A model generated the notes under the pieces. That model did no database searches. It was not told the DNA's origin and saw nothing but the letters and a program-made list of their open reading frames with translations. 20,039 nucleotides of DNA from Akkermansiaceae bacterium (GTDB taxonomy: Bacteria > Verrucomicrobiota > Verrucomicrobiia > Verrucomicrobiales > Akkermansiaceae), in NCBI GenBank assembly GCA_028293225.1, contig JAQGPE010000378.1, forward strand, positions 1 to 20,039, in the 5' to 3' direction. The position numbers and the translations under genes are program-made. This document shows, piece by piece, positions 1-7,753 of this stretch (its first letter is position 1; each line of letters opens with the position of its first letter).

Positions 1-977
1 TTCTCTCTTCCAACAAAGGCCTCCTGGCGGCTGACGAAAGCTTCCCGTCGATCGAGAAGCGATTTCTCCCGCTGGGCATCCCTTCGACGGAAGAGACCCG
101 CCGCAGCTATCGGGAGATGCTTTTTACCACGCCTGCGCTCGGAGAGTCCATCAGCGGCGTGATCCTCTTCGACGAGACGATCCGTCAAGAGATCGCGGGC
201 GGGCGGAACGTGGCGGCATTTCTGAATGAGCAGGGCATCCTTCCCGGCATCAAGGTCGATACCGGCGCCGTCCCCTTGCCGGGGTTTCCCGGCGAAACGA
301 TCACCCAGGGTCTGGATGGACTGCGGGAACGCCTGGAGGGCTACTTCGCTCTCGGCGCCCGCTTCACGAAATGGCGGGCGGTGATCAGGATCGGGGCGGA
401 TCTGCCGAGCGGGAACTCCATCCGTGCGAATGCGGAGGCACTCGCCCGCTTCGCCGCCCTTTGCCAGGAGGCCGGGCTGCTTCCGATCGTGGAGCCCGAG
501 GTCCTGATGGATGGAGATCACTCGCTGGCCCGTTGTGAGGAGGTCATGACGACAGTGCTGCGCAGCGTGTTCGCCGCCCTGGGCGAACATCGCGTTCGTC
601 TGGAGGGGATGATTCTCAAGTCGGGGATGGTCCTTTCCGGGAAGAGCTGCCCGGAGCGGGCCGATGACGCGGAGATCACGGAGGCCACGCTGCAGTGCTT
701 CCGTCGCACCGTGCCTGCCGCCGTGCCCGGGATCGTGTTCCTCTCGGGTGGGCAGGCGGATGTGGAGGCGACGCGCAGACTGAATGCGATCGCACAGCTC
801 TCCTCCGGACCTTGGAAGATCACCTTTTCCTACGGCCGCGCGCTTCAGGATGCGGCGTTGCAAGCGTGGCACGGGAGCGCGGAAAATCAGGAGATCGCGC
901 AAGCCGCACTTCTCCGCCGGGCCCAGTGCAATCGGCTGGCGACGGGTGGCGCCTATACCGGGAGTTCGGAAAGCTGA
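1..977 (+). CDS. Class I fructose-bisphosphate aldolase (5' end missing)
   Basis: Cleaves fructose 1,6-bisphosphate to dihydroxyacetone phosphate and glyceraldehyde 3-phosphate (glycolysis and gluconeogenesis, cytosol) through a Schiff base. The frame is open from base 3 and already reads the conserved KGLLAADES segment, so the true start lies upstream of the window; the internal ATG at 117 is not the start. Visible family features are AADES with the catalytic aspartate near the edge, TKWRAV (Lys codon 369-371), IVEPE, the Schiff-base lysine in ILKSGM (codon 618-620), FLSGGQ and the phosphate-binding SYGRALQ. Probably only about 20-30 N-terminal residues are missing. It is the only plus-strand gene and converges on the sulfur island, so it is probably unrelated to it. 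Family assignment is secure; the physiological direction cannot be read. Confidence 0.93.
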   Translation, partial: LSSNKGLLAADESFPSIEKRFLPLGIPSTEETRRSYREMLFTTPALGESISGVILFDETIRQEIAGGRNVAAFLNEQGILPGIKVDTGAVPLPGFPGETITQGLDGLRERLEGYFALGARFTKWRAVIRIGADLPSGNSIRANAEALARFAALCQEAGLLPIVEPEVLMDGDHSLARCEEVMTTVLRSVFAALGEHRVRLEGMILKSGMVLSGKSCPERADDAEITEATLQCFRRTVPAAVPGIVFLSGGQADVEATRRLNAIAQLSSGPWKITFSYGRALQDAALQAWHGSAENQEIAQAALLRRAQCNRLATGGAYTGSSES

Positions 978-1099
978 GCAGAGTTCCTGGCTGCGGTTTT
1001 TTCCGCGCGCGCCTGGGATACGCTCGTTCGACCGGAATCGATTCAGTCGAATTCGAGCGGGGCAGGGGAGTTTCTCCGGTCAGCTCTCAAGAGGGCGCG

Positions 1100-1124
1100 G
1101 AAGAACAATTCCCGGCCCCGGGAA
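1100..1124 (-). terminator. Candidate terminator hairpin after the sfnR-like gene
   Basis: A perfect inverted repeat TTCCCGG-CC-CCGGGAA lies at 1109-1124, just past the TAA stop of the regulator gene. Read on the minus strand it is followed by a short T-rich run (TTGTTCTTC). It could end operon A and separate it from the convergent aldolase gene. The T tract is interrupted, so this is a moderate candidate only. Confidence 0.4.
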
Positions 1125-1129
1125 GCAAC

Positions 1130-2239
1130 TTACTCGACCGTCTGTAGCGAAGCTCCCTCATCTTTGACGGCTCTCGGTTTCGCCGCCAGTTCGGAGCACT
1201 GCACGAGCCGCGCCCTTACGATATTGCGGCTGATCCCTAACAGTTTCGCCGTCTGAACCTGGTTCCTGTGGCAGTATTCGTAGGCGGTTCGCATCACGGC
1301 GTTTTCGATGTGGGCATGGAGGTCTTCCGCTCCTTCCTCGAACAGGGCGACCAGAGCTTCCCGAAGCTTTTCCCGGGCCGAATGCCGGGCCGTGCCGTGC
1401 TCGACGGATGAGTTCTGATGCAGGGGGCGCAACGCTGCCAGATTGAGATTCTCCGGCAGCACCAGATTCGCCTTCGACACCAGCAGCGCATGGTGAACCA
1501 CATTCTCCAGCTCACGGATGTTTCCCGGCCAGGTGTGTCCGGTGACCAGGGCCTGCTCGGCATCCGGCCGAAAGGCCGCGTCCTTCATTCCCAGCCGCTC
1601 GGCATAAATCTGCAGGAAATGCCGGGCCAGCGGCAGGATGTCTCCCGGCCGGTCACGGAGAGGCGCCAGTTCGAAAGTAGCCACCTTCAGCCGGTAGTAG
1701 AGGTCTTCCCGAAAGCGCCCGGCGGTGACTGCCTCTTCAAGTTGAACGTTCGTCGCAGCAATAAAGCGCACATCGATCGGAATCGAGGTCCGCGAGCCCA
1801 GGCGCACCACCTGCCGCTCCTGCAGCACTCGCAGCAGTTTCACTTGGAGGGGCAGGGGAAGCTCACCGATTTCGTCAAGAAACAGGGTTCCCCCACTGGC
1901 GGTTTCGAACCACCCGGCCTTCGCCGAACTCGCCCCGGTGAAGGCTCCACGCTCATGGCCGAACAGCTCGCTTTCGATCAGCGTTTCTGAAAAAGCTCCG
2001 CAGTTCACTGCCACGAAGGGCTGCGCGGCCCGCTTGCTATGGTCGTGGATATGCCGGGCGATGATCTCTTTGCCCGTGCCGGTTTCACCCACGATCAGGA
2101 CGTTCGCATCGCTCGGCGAGACCAGCTTCAGATGCTGGATCAGAGCTTTCGAACGCGGGTCTTCGAAGACGACGAACGTGGTCCGTCGTACGACGGGTCC
2201 CGTGGTTGATGCCGCGGATCTGGCGATGGTGGGCTTCAT
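1130..2239 (-). CDS. sfnR: SfnR-like sigma-54-dependent transcriptional activator
   Basis: Bacterial enhancer-binding protein that remodels RNA polymerase-sigma54 by ATP hydrolysis. The 369 residues show Walker A GETGTGKE (51-58), the sigma-54 contact loop GAFTGA (98-103), Walker B TLFLDE (118-123), WPGNIREL (237-244) and a C-terminal Fis-type helix-turn-helix (about 312-345). Only about 25 residues precede the AAA+ domain, so there is no receiver, GAF or PAS sensor. This is the layout of SfnR, the activator of dimethyl sulfone genes in Pseudomonas, which is controlled by its abundance rather than by a ligand. The ATG overlaps the ribBA stop (ATGA), implying translational coupling. It is the last gene of operon A; two sigma-54 promoters in the window are its likely targets. 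The SfnR name rests on architecture and the sulfone gene context; the general class is certain. Confidence 0.85.
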   Translation of the reverse strand: MKPTIARSAASTTGPVVRRTTFVVFEDPRSKALIQHLKLVSPSDANVLIVGETGTGKEIIARHIHDHSKRAAQPFVAVNCGAFSETLIESELFGHERGAFTGASSAKAGWFETASGGTLFLDEIGELPLPLQVKLLRVLQERQVVRLGSRTSIPIDVRFIAATNVQLEEAVTAGRFREDLYYRLKVATFELAPLRDRPGDILPLARHFLQIYAERLGMKDAAFRPDAEQALVTGHTWPGNIRELENVVHHALLVSKANLVLPENLNLAALRPLHQNSSVEHGTARHSAREKLREALVALFEEGAEDLHAHIENAVMRTAYEYCHRNQVQTAKLLGISRNIVRARLVQCSELAAKPRAVKDEGASLQTVE

Positions 2240-3486
2240 GCCTGGTGGACCGCGTCAGCTTCCGTGCGGCGGGGGATGAAATTGAGCAGGTGACCGAGCT
2301 TGATCTGCTTCGTGCGCAGATAGGTGACGTTTTCCAGAGTGGGTTCCGTGATCAGCGGAACCCGCCCGGTGATGCGCAGGTCGTAGGCTTCCAGCCCCCG
2401 GAACTTCGCCGGATTGTTGGACATCAGCCGGATGGTGCTAAGGCCCAGGTCGGTAAGGATCTGGGCGCCCGTGTCATAGTTCCGCGAGTCCACCGGCAAG
2501 CCCTGATCGGTATTTGCCTCCACGGTATCGCGCCCATCATCCTGGAGGGCATACGCCCGCATCTTGTGGGTGAGCCCGATGCCTCTGCCTTCGTGCCCAC
2601 GCAGGTAGACGATCACTCCGCGGCCTTCGCTTTCGACCAGGCGCATGGCGAGTTCCAGTTGCGGTCCGCAGTCGCAGCGCATGGAACCGAGAATATCCCC
2701 CGTCAGGCACTCGGAGTGGACGCGCACCAGGACGTCATGCGCTCCGGCGATGTCGCCTTTCACCAGCGCGACATGCTCGGCGCCGTCCAGCAGCGAACGA
2801 TAGGTGTGGGCGATGAAGACTCCGTGACGCGTCGGCATGCGTGCGGTGGCAACCTTCTGAACCAGCGGCTCACGGCTGCGGCGCCAGGCGGCCAGGTCCC
2901 CGATGGTGATGAAATGCAGTCCGTGACGCTTCGCAAATTCCTCCAGCTGCACCCCGCGTGCCATCGTGCCGTCATCGTTGACGATCTCGCACAGCACGCC
3001 CGCGGGTGGCAGGCTGGCCAGCCGTGCCAGGTCCGCCGCCGCTTCGGTGTGGCCACGGCGTTCCAGGACGCCGCCGTCTCTGCCGCGCAGCGGAAAGACA
3101 TGTCCCGGGCGGGCGAACTCATCACCCCCGTTCCGGGGATCCGCCAGAGCCCGAATAGTCGCTGCCCGGTCCGCTGCGGAGATCCCGGTCGTGGTGCCCG
3201 GCTTCCAGTCGACGGAGACGGTGAAGGCGGTTCCGTGCAGTTCGGTGTTAGTCGCCACCATCAGCGGCAGGTTGAGCTCATCCAGCCTTTTTCCCGGCAG
3301 GGCCACGCAGATCACCCCGCTGCTATGGCGCACGATGAATGCCAGCTTTTCGGCGGTCGCGAGACTGGCGGCCATGATCAGATCGCCTTCGTTTTCGCGG
3401 TCGGCATCGTCGGCGACCACTACGATTTCTCCGCGCGCGATCGCCGCGATCGCTTCGTCGACGGTTGAGAGAGTGGAGCGATTCAT
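2236..3486 (-). CDS. ribBA: RibBA: 3,4-dihydroxy-2-butanone 4-phosphate synthase / GTP cyclohydrolase II
   Basis: Bifunctional enzyme making both precursors of riboflavin: dihydroxybutanone phosphate from ribulose 5-phosphate and the pyrimidine from GTP. Residues 1 to about 205 are the synthase, with DADRENEGD (28-35) and RGHTEA around His146. Residues about 206-400 are GTP cyclohydrolase II, with zinc ligands in HSEC...RCDC (Cys260, Cys271, Cys273), GHEGRGIGL, the catalytic Tyr312 in [13 protein letters not shown] and SNNP. Both halves look intact and the length (416) is normal for the fusion. The start overlaps the stop of the upstream monooxygenase (ATGA) and the stop overlaps the start of the regulator, so it is embedded in the operon. 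Here it probably raises flavin supply for the FMNH2-dependent enzymes. Whether a housekeeping copy exists elsewhere is unknown. Confidence 0.95.
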   Translation of the reverse strand: MNRSTLSTVDEAIAAIARGEIVVVADDADRENEGDLIMAASLATAEKLAFIVRHSSGVICVALPGKRLDELNLPLMVATNTELHGTAFTVSVDWKPGTTTGISAADRAATIRALADPRNGGDEFARPGHVFPLRGRDGGVLERRGHTEAAADLARLASLPPAGVLCEIVNDDGTMARGVQLEEFAKRHGLHFITIGDLAAWRRSREPLVQKVATARMPTRHGVFIAHTYRSLLDGAEHVALVKGDIAGAHDVLVRVHSECLTGDILGSMRCDCGPQLELAMRLVESEGRGVIVYLRGHEGRGIGLTHKMRAYALQDDGRDTVEANTDQGLPVDSRNYDTGAQILTDLGLSTIRLMSNNPAKFRGLEAYDLRITGRVPLITEPTLENVTYLRTKQIKLGHLLNFIPRRTEADAVHQA

Positions 3487-4679
3487 GAGTAAAAGGTGGG
3501 TTTCGGAATCTGATGATTGAGAGCCCAGTCACCGAGCTCGTTGAGCTTGTAGTCGACGGGGTCGTGAAGCGTTTGCGTGCGGATGTTCCGCCAGTAGCGG
3601 TCGAGCCGGGCTGCCGCGGTGGTCGAGCGGGAGCCCATGACTTCAAAGACCCGGCTAGTGAGATCCAGCCCCGTGCGGGTGGTCGTCACTTTCGCCGTGG
3701 CGATGTCGAGAGCGACCTTGCCGCGGTGGTTTTCGGTCAGCCCCTCACCGGTTTCCCAGGCCCGTTGCAGCGACTCGCCAGCCCGGTCGGTGACCAGCTT
3801 CGCTGCCTGTAACTGCACATAGAGATCGCCGTAGTGATGCAGGATGTAGGGATCTTCCCGTTGCGAAGAGACGCCGGAGGTGATCCATGGCCGCGTCTGT
3901 GCCAGCGTATAGTTGCGCGCCTCGGCGAATGCCCCCTCGGCGATGCCGAGAAAGACGTTTGCGAAGATGAGCTGCGCCAGACAGGGGCGCAAGGAAGCCC
4001 GCACGCTGCCAAAGGGCCCCGGCGTCCTTAGCAGTTCCGAGTCCGCCAGCGCGACATCATGCAGCTCCACGGTCCCGCTGTCCGTCTGGCGCTGCCCCAT
4101 GTTGTCCCAGTCGTCCAGCGTCAGCAGCCCCCGGCGCGGCAGCGGCACGGCAGCCACCACCAATCGCGGACTATTCGGATCGGTTGCGGAAATGATCAGC
4201 GCATCGGCGTCCGTCGATCCAGAGCAGAAACCTTTTCGTCCGTTGGCGACCCGCTGCCCGTCCTTGATCGAAATCACGGTGCCTTGGTCCAGAGGATTCA
4301 GGGCATTTCCCCAGAACCACGAATTCTCGACCGTCTGCCGGTAGAGGGTCCGCCGCTGTTCCTCGCTGCCGAAGAGATCGATCGTCCCCAGCATCAGATG
4401 CTGAAATCCGAACAAGTGCGCGATCGAGCTGTCCACCCGGGCAAAGAGCCGGACGATGCGCAGGATCTCCGGCCAGGTCGCGCCCCCGCCGCCTTCCTCC
4501 TGGGGGATCAGAAGATTGAGTAGTCCGCTGGCCCGCAGCAGATCCCTTTCGACCTTTGCCGTGCCGCCCCGCTTATCCCGCTCGACGGCAGTTTGGGCGA
4601 ATTCAGCGACCAGGCGCTCGGCGGTTTCCTGCGCGTTCAAGCGCGGCTTTGACTCGTAGATCGTCGGGAAAACAGACAT
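3483..4679 (-). CDS. DszC/MsuC-like flavin-dependent monooxygenase (acyl-CoA dehydrogenase fold)
   Basis: Protein of 398 residues with the acyl-CoA dehydrogenase fold, of the branch that binds reduced flavin and activates oxygen (DszC, SfnB, MsuC). Support is the C-terminal block HDPVDYK....G..ALN, beginning at His372 and lying exactly 27 residues from the C terminus, as in the SfnB encoded at 10004. The order ssuE-ssuD-this gene matches the Pseudomonas msuE-msuD-msuC order, where MsuC oxidises methanesulfinate to methanesulfonate. That is the step needed between SfnG and SsuD, so a methanesulfinate monooxygenase role is a reasonable inference, not proof. The start lies 33 bp after ssuD with no Shine-Dalgarno sequence (CCCTTTTTTCCG precedes ATG). 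It is distinctly different in sequence from the SfnB paralogue. Contains only two cysteines. Confidence 0.82.
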   Translation of the reverse strand: MSVFPTIYESKPRLNAQETAERLVAEFAQTAVERDKRGGTAKVERDLLRASGLLNLLIPQEEGGGGATWPEILRIVRLFARVDSSIAHLFGFQHLMLGTIDLFGSEEQRRTLYRQTVENSWFWGNALNPLDQGTVISIKDGQRVANGRKGFCSGSTDADALIISATDPNSPRLVVAAVPLPRRGLLTLDDWDNMGQRQTDSGTVELHDVALADSELLRTPGPFGSVRASLRPCLAQLIFANVFLGIAEGAFAEARNYTLAQTRPWITSGVSSQREDPYILHHYGDLYVQLQAAKLVTDRAGESLQRAWETGEGLTENHRGKVALDIATAKVTTTRTGLDLTSRVFEVMGSRSTTAAARLDRYWRNIRTQTLHDPVDYKLNELGDWALNHQIPKPTFYS

Positions 4680-4712
4680 CGGAAAAAAGGGTGAAGGGTC
4701 GCGGACGGGGAT

Positions 4713-5861
4713 TCAACTGGCGGAGGCGGCGGCCACTCGCGGCCGGTCCTGGTTGGCGACGATCTCGCCAAAAGGACTCACATACTGGGGAGCGTCGGAG
4801 TGCACCGGCTGCTCGATCGGAAGTAGTGGAAAAACCAGCTCCGCAAAGCGATACGCCTCCTCCAGATGCGGATAGCCGGAGAGGATGAAGTCCTCGATCC
4901 CCAACTCGCGGTACTCCAGCATCCGCTTCGCGACGTTCTCCGGGGATCCGACCAGAGCCGTTCCCGCGCCGCCACGGACCAGACCCACGCCAGCCCACAG
5001 GTTCGGGCTGATCTCCAGCTGGTCGCGGCTTCCCTGATGGAGGCGCGTCATCCGTGCCTGGCCAGCCGAGTCGAAGCGCTCGAAGACCTTCAGCGCCGCC
5101 GCGATCGCATCATCCGTCACATGGCGGATCAGTTGGTTGGCTGCCTGCCACGCTTCCTCCTCGGTCTCGCGGACGATGACGTGCATGCGAATTCCGAAGC
5201 GTAGCGTGCGCCCCTGTGCTGCCGCCAGTTTCCGCATCTGCTGGATCTTCTCGGCCACCTGATCGGGGGGCTCGCCCCACGACAGGTAAACATCGACATG
5301 CTTCGCCGCGACCTCGTGGCCCGCCCTGGATGAACCACCGAAATACAGCGGGGGATAGGGTTTCTGCACCCCGGGGAACAGCACGCGTGCGCCCTTGACC
5401 CGCAGGTGCTCGCCTTCGAAGTCGACCTCTTCCTCGGCCACCACCCGGCGCCAGATGTCCAGGAACTCATCGGTCACCGCATAGCGGGTATCGTGATCCT
5501 GGAAGAGTCCATCGCCCTGCAGCTCCACCGGGTCGCCGCCGGTGACGACATTGATCAGCAGCCGGCCTGAGGAAAGACGGTCAAAGCTCGCCGCCATGCG
5601 TGCGGACAGGGTGGGGGAGGTCAGGCCGGGCCGGATCGCCACCAGGAATTTCATCCGGTTGGTCACCGCCATCAGCGCAGAGGCCACGACCCAGGCATCA
5701 TCGCAGGAGCGGCCGGTCGGCAGCAGCGCGCCATAGTAGCCCAGCTCATCGACGGCCTGGGCGATCTGCTTCAGATACGGGAGGGTCGTGGGCCGCGCTC
5801 CCTGCGCCGAGGCCAGGTAGCGGCCGTCACCGTGGGTGGGGATGAACCAGAGCAACTTCAT
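4713..5861 (-). CDS. ssuD: FMNH2-dependent alkanesulfonate monooxygenase SsuD
   Basis: Cleaves the C-S bond of alkanesulfonates with FMNH2 and O2, giving an aldehyde and sulfite for cysteine synthesis. The 382-residue bacterial luciferase-fold protein has every residue associated with E. coli SsuD, shifted by one: Cys53 in TGRSCDD, Arg225 and His227 in [10 protein letters not shown], Arg296 in [11 protein letters not shown] and Tyr330 in [10 protein letters not shown]. Length equals that of the family (about 381). It overlaps ssuE by ATGA and is followed after 33 bp by the MsuC-like gene. Since the neighbourhood handles methyl sulfone, the methanesulfonate-specific name MsuD is the main alternative; sequence alone does not separate the two. 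The C-terminal 25 residues look unconserved. Confidence 0.95.
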   Translation of the reverse strand: MKLLWFIPTHGDGRYLASAQGARPTTLPYLKQIAQAVDELGYYGALLPTGRSCDDAWVVASALMAVTNRMKFLVAIRPGLTSPTLSARMAASFDRLSSGRLLINVVTGGDPVELQGDGLFQDHDTRYAVTDEFLDIWRRVVAEEEVDFEGEHLRVKGARVLFPGVQKPYPPLYFGGSSRAGHEVAAKHVDVYLSWGEPPDQVAEKIQQMRKLAAAQGRTLRFGIRMHVIVRETEEEAWQAANQLIRHVTDDAIAAALKVFERFDSAGQARMTRLHQGSRDQLEISPNLWAGVGLVRGGAGTALVGSPENVAKRMLEYRELGIEDFILSGYPHLEEAYRFAELVFPLLPIEQPVHSDAPQYVSPFGEIVANQDRPRVAAASAS

Positions 5862-6409
5862 ACGGACAGAGCATTGGAGTCGAGAGCTTCCACCGTCCGG
5901 TAGAGTCTCTCCAGGCTGTCATCCAGCCGGGTCTGCAGTTCCGCATCGAGCTTGAAGCCGCCCGGCAGCGTCTGGAACTGGTTGTCCACGATATACACTC
6001 CCTGTTGGATGTCGGACGCGCCTAGTACTGCGAGCACCGGCTTCAGCGCGTAGTCGATCGCGAGTTGATGGGCATGCGTGCCGCCCGTGGCCAGTGGCAG
6101 GATCGTTTTGCCGCGCAGAGCCCCCTGCGGCAGGATGTCGAGCAGCGCCTTGAGGCTGCCGGTGTAGGCAGCCTTGTAGATTGGCGTCGCCACGACGATT
6201 GCCGCAACCCTCTCAATGTCGGCTTTGAATTCCGTGAAGGCCGGACTGGCATAGTTGGCTTGAATCAGGTCTTCAGCCGGAAAATCCCGCACGCTCACGG
6301 ATTTCACGGTGATGCCGCGCTCCCGCAGAAAGTCTGCGGAGTAGCTCAGCAGGGCCGCGGATTTCGACGGCGCGGTCGGGCTGCCGGAGATAAGAAGAAT
6401 TTCGGACAT
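5858..6409 (-). CDS. ssuE: NAD(P)H-dependent FMN reductase SsuE/MsuE
   Basis: Flavodoxin-fold reductase that supplies FMNH2 to the oxygenases. The 183 residues show the FMN phosphate-loop segment [10 protein letters not shown] near the N terminus, [14 protein letters not shown] (about 74-87), LPLATGG and the pi-helix tyrosine in AIDYALKP (Tyr120), equivalent to Tyr118 of E. coli SsuE. Start is ATG 22 bp after sfnG, without a Shine-Dalgarno sequence; the stop overlaps the ssuD start. No cysteine, and the only methionine is the initiator. It is the only flavin reductase visible, so it may have to serve SsuD, SfnG and the two DszC-type enzymes. The msuE name is an equally valid alternative. Confidence 0.93.
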   Translation of the reverse strand: MSEILLISGSPTAPSKSAALLSYSADFLRERGITVKSVSVRDFPAEDLIQANYASPAFTEFKADIERVAAIVVATPIYKAAYTGSLKALLDILPQGALRGKTILPLATGGTHAHQLAIDYALKPVLAVLGASDIQQGVYIVDNQFQTLPGGFKLDAELQTRLDDSLERLYRTVEALDSNALSV

Positions 6410-6431
6410 GGGATTTCAATCTTTGAGGTTC

Positions 6432-7556
6432 TCAAACGGTGGCCGCCAAACGCTCCTCCTCGAGCTTTCTCACCAGCGGCAACACCCGCTCGCCAAAGTA
6501 GACGACCTCTTCCTGGAAATGCAGGAAGGCCGACAGGATCAGATCCACGCCGATCGATTTCAGATGCACGATCCGCTCGGCGATCTGTTCCGGTGTGCCG
6601 ATCAGGTTGGTCTTGAAGCCGTCGTTGTATTGCACGAGATCCTCGAAGGTGGATTTTGCCCAGTTGCCTTCCCCTTCAGGAGAGGCCTTGCCGGCATTCT
6701 TCACCTCGTGGCCAAAAGCGTTCACCGCCTCAGGGTCCGCCTTGTCGATGATTTCCTGCAGCACCCGCCGCGCTTCTTCCTCGGTGTCGCGGGCGATGAT
6801 GAAAGCGTTCACGCCGATCTTCACCGTGTGCCCGTTCGCCGCCGCCTTCTCCCGGATGTCGTCGATCTGCGCCTGGTGCCCCTCCGGCGTGTTGCCATTG
6901 GTGAAGTACCAGTCACTCACGCGGGAGGCCATGTCGCGCGCCGCGCGGGAACTGCCGCCCTGGAAGATCTCCGGGTGCGGCTGCTGCAGCGGCTTCGGCC
7001 GCAGCGTGTAGTTCTGGAAGCGGTAGAAATCGCCGCGAAAGGTGAAATCGTCCTGGGTCCAGATGCCCTTTAGAGCGCGGATGAATTCCTCCGAGCGGCG
7101 ATAGCGCTCATCGTGCTCCAGCCACGGCTCGCCGATGGCGCGGAACTCGCCCTTAAACCAACCGCTGACGATATTGACCGCTACCCGGCCCCCATAGAGC
7201 TGGTCCAGGCTCGCCAGTTGCTTCGCGGCCAGCGCCGGCTTCCATGGCCCGGGCAGCAGCGCGACGATCACCTTGAGGCGGTCTGTCGCGGCCAGCAGGG
7301 CCTGGCTGAAAACGAGCGGCTCATGCTGGTTGTCCGCCCCATATCCCGCGGTGAAGCGGATCTGGCTCAGAGCATAGTCGAAACCGTTCTGCTCGGCCAG
7401 TTGGGCCAGCTTGCGATTGTAGTCGATGTCCCAACTGGTGCGCTGCTCGATCTTGCTGACGACCAGGCCGCCGCTCACATTGGGAACCCAGTAGGCAAAC
7501 CGGATCGGCTCCTGGAGCGTGCCGGCGGAATAGGACTCGGAATCTTGGTAGCTCAT
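6432..7556 (-). CDS. sfnG: FMNH2-dependent dimethyl sulfone monooxygenase SfnG
   Basis: Luciferase-fold monooxygenase that oxidises dimethyl sulfone with FMNH2 and O2 to methanesulfinate and formaldehyde. The 374-residue protein carries long stretches I recognise from Pseudomonas SfnG, including FAYWVPNVSGGLVVSK near the N terminus, QIRFTAGYG, WFKGEF, EPWLEHDERYRRSEEF, FQGGSSRAARDMASRVSDWY, GNWAKSTFEDLVQYNDG and LSAFLHFQEEV. I chose the ATG at 7556; the frame stays open to a TTG at 7673, but that extension is low complexity and would begin about 4 bases after the predicted transcript start. No Shine-Dalgarno sequence precedes the ATG. First gene of operon A behind a sigma-54 promoter. No cysteine and one internal methionine. 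Confidence 0.93.
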   Translation of the reverse strand: MSYQDSESYSAGTLQEPIRFAYWVPNVSGGLVVSKIEQRTSWDIDYNRKLAQLAEQNGFDYALSQIRFTAGYGADNQHEPLVFSQALLAATDRLKVIVALLPGPWKPALAAKQLASLDQLYGGRVAVNIVSGWFKGEFRAIGEPWLEHDERYRRSEEFIRALKGIWTQDDFTFRGDFYRFQNYTLRPKPLQQPHPEIFQGGSSRAARDMASRVSDWYFTNGNTPEGHQAQIDDIREKAAANGHTVKIGVNAFIIARDTEEEARRVLQEIIDKADPEAVNAFGHEVKNAGKASPEGEGNWAKSTFEDLVQYNDGFKTNLIGTPEQIAERIVHLKSIGVDLILSAFLHFQEEVVYFGERVLPLVRKLEEERLAATV

Positions 7557-7618
7557 GACGTGTGTGTTCGGAATTCGGATGAATGGATGCTTGGATCCGG
7601 TTCCCGTTCCTCCGGCAT
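7553..7618 (-). CDS. Possible 21-codon leader ORF coupled to sfnG
   Basis: Within the predicted operon A leader the first ATG on the transcript opens a 21-codon frame (MPEEREPDP...). Its TGA overlaps the sfnG start as ATGA, the same junction seen at five other places in these operons. sfnG itself lacks a Shine-Dalgarno sequence, so coupling to this frame could set its translation. The peptide is short and has no cysteine run, so it does not look like a classical attenuator peptide. May well be chance. Confidence 0.25.
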   Translation of the reverse strand: MPEEREPDPSIHSSEFRTHTS

Positions 7619-7686
7619 GGCGGCCTTGGTCGGATGGGTGTTGAAAAGCGGGCAGGTGTTCGCCGCGCAGCAATCTATACTAAGTT

Positions 7687-7703
7687 TAGCACTATGCGTG
7701 CCA
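7687..7703 (-). promoter_or_regulatory. Sigma-54 (-24/-12) promoter of operon A
   Basis: The minus strand reads TGGCACGCATAGTGCTA, with GG (7702-7701) and GC (7690-7689) separated by exactly ten bases. Against TGGCACG-N4-TTGCT only one base differs (GTGC for TTGC). The predicted transcript start is near 7677, leaving about 120 bases of leader before sfnG. The SfnR-like activator encoded in the same operon is the obvious partner. An AT-rich stretch of about 85 bp separates it from the palindromic site upstream, as expected for DNA looping. Confidence 0.85.
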
Positions 7704-7753
7704 TACTATTTTCAGTGTTGATAATGAAAGAGTAATGGAATTTCACGCGATTC

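Noticed and set aside
1021..1062. Imperfect inverted repeat CTCG..CGAC / GTCG..CGAG after the aldolase gene
   Set aside because: Arms are interrupted by unequal bulges and no T tract follows on the plus strand.
2206..3468. 420-codon plus-strand open frame opposite ribBA
   Set aside because: Antisense shadow; ribBA in the other strand has both complete active sites.
7557..7673. N-terminal extension of sfnG to a TTG start
   Set aside because: Low-complexity, unlike the family, and would start about 4 bases from the predicted transcript start.
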